Part shown: piece after piece, positions 43,360 through 45,606 of the stretch
How the letters are laid out: the number at the start of each line of letters is the position of its first letter
Position numbering within the stretch: the first letter of the stretch is position 1
NCBI GenBank assembly: GCA_949300335.1
Contig: CASGDV010000108.1
Span: 1 to 45,606 of the forward strand
Source: an uncultured Bacteroidales bacterium
GTDB taxonomy: Bacteria > Bacteroidota > Bacteroidia > Bacteroidales > UBA932
Direction of reading: 5' to 3'
Length of the DNA: 45,606 nt
Notes under the pieces: generated by a model
Told to the model about the DNA's origin: nothing
The model's input: only the letters and a program-made list of their open reading frames with translations
Database searches by the model: none
Program-made: the position numbers and the translations under genes

Positions 43360-43367
43360 CAAAGATA
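43360..43367 (-). promoter_or_regulatory. -7 element of polA (TATCTTTG)
   Basis: An exact TAnnTTTG match on the minus strand 24 bp before ATG 43335. No TTG at the right -33 distance. Confidence 0.5.
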
Positions 43368-43505
43368 TAAAAAGTTTCGTTTATGCTAAAAATATTCCGT
43401 CCAATACACGAATCGTGTTTTTCACAGTCTGGCGCAGATGGAAATTCTTTTATCACGGTCTTGCAAAAAATTTATAATTTTACTGGAATAAAAATTAGAG
43501 AGGAT

Positions 43506-44183
43506 ATGAAAATCTTGATAGTGGAGGACGACATGTCTCTTCAGGAAATAATTGCGGCTTCTCTCAGAAAAGAAGGATTCATTGCAGAAATCGCTTCCAG
43601 TTATGATGAAGCCGTGTCAAAGCTGGCTGTATATGAATATGACTGCGTTTTGCTTGACCTTACCCTGCCTGGTGGCAATGGTCTTGATATATTGCAGAAG
43701 ATAAAAAAGGAAGGACTGAAGCTGGATGTGATTATCATATCCGCGAGGGATTCCATTGACGACAAGGTGAGAGGACTGGAATTGGGGGCGGATGATTATC
43801 TTGCGAAACCTTTTCATCTTGCCGAGCTTGTGGCCAGAATCAGAAGCGTGGTGAGACGCAGCCGCAATGGAGGGGAAATGTTATATTCTATAGGAAATGT
43901 GGAACTGAATCCCGATGCAAGGGTAATCAGGGTAGATGGCAGGGAAGTCCAGCTCCTTAAAAAGGAGTTTGATATAATACAGTATTTCATGCAGCGTCCA
44001 GACCATATTGTTGACAAGGCCGTTCTGGCGGAGGCCGTATGGGGCGATCATATAGACCAGGCGGACAATTTCCAGTTTGTGTATGCCCAGATGAAAAATC
44101 TTAGGAGGAAACTTGAAGAAGCCGGTGCTGATATTGAAATCAAATCAGTCTACGGATTCGGATATAAGCTGACGTATAAATAA
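43506..44183 (+). CDS. OmpR/PhoB-type response regulator
   Basis: A 225-residue two-domain regulator. The receiver has the acidic pocket VEDD (Asp8, Asp9), phospho-acceptor Asp51 in CVLLDLTLPGG, Ser79 and Lys101 in DDYLAKPF. The winged-helix DNA-binding domain starts at about 125 (IGNVELNPDARVIRVDGREVQL) and ends VYGFGYKLTY. An earlier start at 43383 would add 41 residues without receiver features, so ATG 43506 is used. It is followed after 14 bp by its kinase. Confidence 0.93.
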   Translation: MKILIVEDDMSLQEIIAASLRKEGFIAEIASSYDEAVSKLAVYEYDCVLLDLTLPGGNGLDILQKIKKEGLKLDVIIISARDSIDDKVRGLELGADDYLAKPFHLAELVARIRSVVRRSRNGGEMLYSIGNVELNPDARVIRVDGREVQLLKKEFDIIQYFMQRPDHIVDKAVLAEAVWGDHIDQADNFQFVYAQMKNLRRKLEEAGADIEIKSVYGFGYKLTYK

Positions 44184-44197
44184 AAAGGTGGAGAATC

Positions 44198-45472
44198 ATG
44201 AAATTATCGACCAGAATCGTCTTAGGTCTTATTCCTTCGGCTTTCCTGATATTAATGCTCTGGGCTGTCTTTGCCTACAGGACAATGGTGAAGAAAGTCA
44301 ATTTCGAGACCGATTTCATTCTCAGAAAATATTCGGAGAATATAATAATGAGAAAATTGACCGGAGAACAGCTGCCGGACAGTTTCAACGGCGTATATAA
44401 TACATATTTCATAAGGAAGGTGTCTTCTGTTTATGCTGATGCCGTTCCGATGATAACGTACAGCGATTCAAAATCATATGTTTCGGATTTCGATGAATTT
44501 TCTTTTGTCAGGACGAGAAAGCAGATATTCCATGATTCAGAGGGGCATGCATATGAACTGACGGTATCTTTGCCTGTGACCGAGAGGAATCTACTGTCCG
44601 ATCATCTGAAAACATGGACAGCGGTACTTTTCCTGCTGCTTCTCGTTTCTTTGTCGGTAAGCTGTCTGCTGATAGTAATAGGCAATCTGAAACCTCTGAA
44701 GGAAATTATGAAATGGCTGGACAATTACAAGCTCGGCATGTCTGCTCCTGAAGTGCCGAGTGACGACAGGGTTATGGAATTCAAAAAACTGTCGGAAGTT
44801 CTTCAGTCTGCCTCTGAAAGACTGGAAAAACAATATCAGGACAGGAAAATATTCATAGGAAATGCTTCGCATGAACTTCAGACACCGCTGGCGGTATGCA
44901 TAAACAGGCTGGAACTGATGATTGATGACGGTTCCATGACAGAAGTCCAGACGGGAGAACTGGTCAAGATAAGGAGAACCCTGAATCATCTCAGCCGTCT
45001 GAACAGGACGCTGCTTCTGATGTCGAAAATAGAGAACGGTCAATTCCCCGATATTGTGAACGTCAATCTTGGAGGCCTGCTGTCAGAAGCCGTGGTTTTA
45101 TTTGATGAGATATATTCATCCAGAAAAATGACGTCCAGAATTGTCGGGGGACGGATGCCGGTAATCGATATGAATGAGCAGCTGGCGGATATGATGGTGA
45201 ACAATCTGGTGAAGAATGCCTATGCTTATGGAACGCCGGGTACGGAAATACTTATAACGATGACGGAAAACGGATTTACCATTTCGGATGAGGGGAGCGC
45301 AGCTTTGCCTTCAGCGGGAATGTTCGATCCGTTTTACCAGCCTGAAGGGCGCCGGGAAGGTTCAACCGGTCTCGGCCTGGCTCTAATAGCTGCTGTTTGT
45401 GCTTCCAGTTCACTCGTGATATCATATACTTTCGAAGAAGGGAGGCATTTTTTCAATATTTGTAAACACTAG
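44198..45472 (+). CDS. Sensor histidine kinase
   Basis: A 424-residue membrane kinase, partner of the preceding regulator. Helix 1 is at about 7-27, a periplasmic sensor region spans about 28-138, and helix 2 is at about 139-162. The dimerisation domain has phospho-His225 in ASHELQTPLAV and the N box is MVNNLVKNAYAYG. The G1 box is unusual (SDEGSA instead of DxGxG); the G2 box GLGLAL is normal. A Shine-Dalgarno-like AGGTGGAG precedes the ATG, rare in this window. The signal sensed is unknown. Confidence 0.9.
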   Translation: MKLSTRIVLGLIPSAFLILMLWAVFAYRTMVKKVNFETDFILRKYSENIIMRKLTGEQLPDSFNGVYNTYFIRKVSSVYADAVPMITYSDSKSYVSDFDEFSFVRTRKQIFHDSEGHAYELTVSLPVTERNLLSDHLKTWTAVLFLLLLVSLSVSCLLIVIGNLKPLKEIMKWLDNYKLGMSAPEVPSDDRVMEFKKLSEVLQSASERLEKQYQDRKIFIGNASHELQTPLAVCINRLELMIDDGSMTEVQTGELVKIRRTLNHLSRLNRTLLLMSKIENGQFPDIVNVNLGGLLSEAVVLFDEIYSSRKMTSRIVGGRMPVIDMNEQLADMMVNNLVKNAYAYGTPGTEILITMTENGFTISDEGSAALPSAGMFDPFYQPEGRREGSTGLGLALIAAVCASSSLVISYTFEEGRHFFNICKH

Positions 45473-45485
45473 TGTCCAATAAAAT

Positions 45486-45606
45486 TTAAAACTTAAAATC
45501 AAATTGAAGTTGAACAGTCTCATCATCCGCGTCCTCGATAGTTTCGGAACCTTTGAAAAGGTCTCTGATGGAGGTTTTGTCGGTCAGGACTCTGCTCAGT
45601 ACTCGG
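45486..45606 (-). CDS. C-terminus of an outer-membrane beta-barrel protein (partial)
   Basis: A minus-strand frame open from the window edge to a stop at 45486-45488 gives the last 39 residues, including TDKTSIRDLFKGSETIEDAD and ending VQLQFDFKF. The alternating final strand with terminal Phe is the export signal of outer-membrane barrels. It converges with the kinase gene, 13 bp apart. The rest lies outside the window, so the family cannot be named. Confidence 0.55.
   Translation of the reverse strand, partial: RVLSRVLTDKTSIRDLFKGSETIEDADDETVQLQFDFKF

Noticed and set aside
43383-43505. 41-residue N-terminal extension of the response regulator
   Set aside because: Receiver domains start directly before the KILIVEDD strand; the extension shows no domain and its codons look non-coding.

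Overview
The window looks like the chromosome of a member of the Bacteroidota, most likely Bacteroidales. Signs of this are lipoproteins of the 6-bladed beta-propeller type, a Porin_10-like outer-membrane protein, a Wzi-family capsule protein, an ExbB/ExbD/ExbD cluster, almost no Shine-Dalgarno sequences, and the Bacteroidota housekeeping promoter (TTG at -33, 19-20 bp, TAnnTTTG at -7) in front of many genes. The genus cannot be fixed from the sequence alone. Most of the window is core-genome material; no phage, insertion sequence or CRISPR array is visible.

Layout. Positions 1-2479 hold two damaged beta-propeller genes. From 2553 to 5221 (minus strand) come tRNA-Gln and guaA-tadA-yqaA-like. 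From 5345 to 8068 (plus) come typA, a DUF177 gene, rpmF and tRNA-Arg, closed by a terminator. Positions 8119-8935 are a gene-free stretch with three related hairpin elements, scattered copies of their 3' tail and a degenerate 13-bp tandem repeat. It is the least ordinary DNA in the window. A long plus-strand operon (8966-16819) encodes RidA, a Wzi-like barrel, a large membrane-anchored protein of unknown function, an acyl-CoA synthetase-like enzyme, dCMP deaminase and an S41 protease.

From 16914 to 28578 nearly everything is on the minus strand: nudix gene, queA, dprA, tatD, ansA, an exbB/4-TM/exbD/exbD module, an alkaline phosphatase, asnS, udk and a TonB-like gene. A symmetric face-to-face promoter at 28597-28626 separates this block from pyrE, an SRPBCC-fold gene, rsmF-like and a TPR gene (plus, 28678-32132). 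Then follow a BASS-family transporter and a YczE-like membrane protein (minus), a LolC/E-type permease (plus), and a porin-mltF pair (minus). The replication/ribosome block polA, ECF-type sigma, rsmG, rpmH is on the minus strand, and rpmH (50 codons) uses a promoter reaching into the end of rsmG. The window closes with an OmpR-type two-component system (plus) converging on the C-terminus of an outer-membrane barrel cut by the window edge.

Themes. Many genes serve the envelope (porin, Wzi, LolC/E, ExbB/D, TonB-like, lytic transglycosylase, S41 protease). Others serve RNA modification and translation (tadA, queA, rsmF, rsmG, asnS, typA, L32, L34, two tRNAs). The -7 elements are useful for choosing starts: in TatD, the nudix protein, the YczE-like protein, the porin and PolA the longest reading frame begins in or upstream of the promoter, so a downstream ATG is the more likely start.
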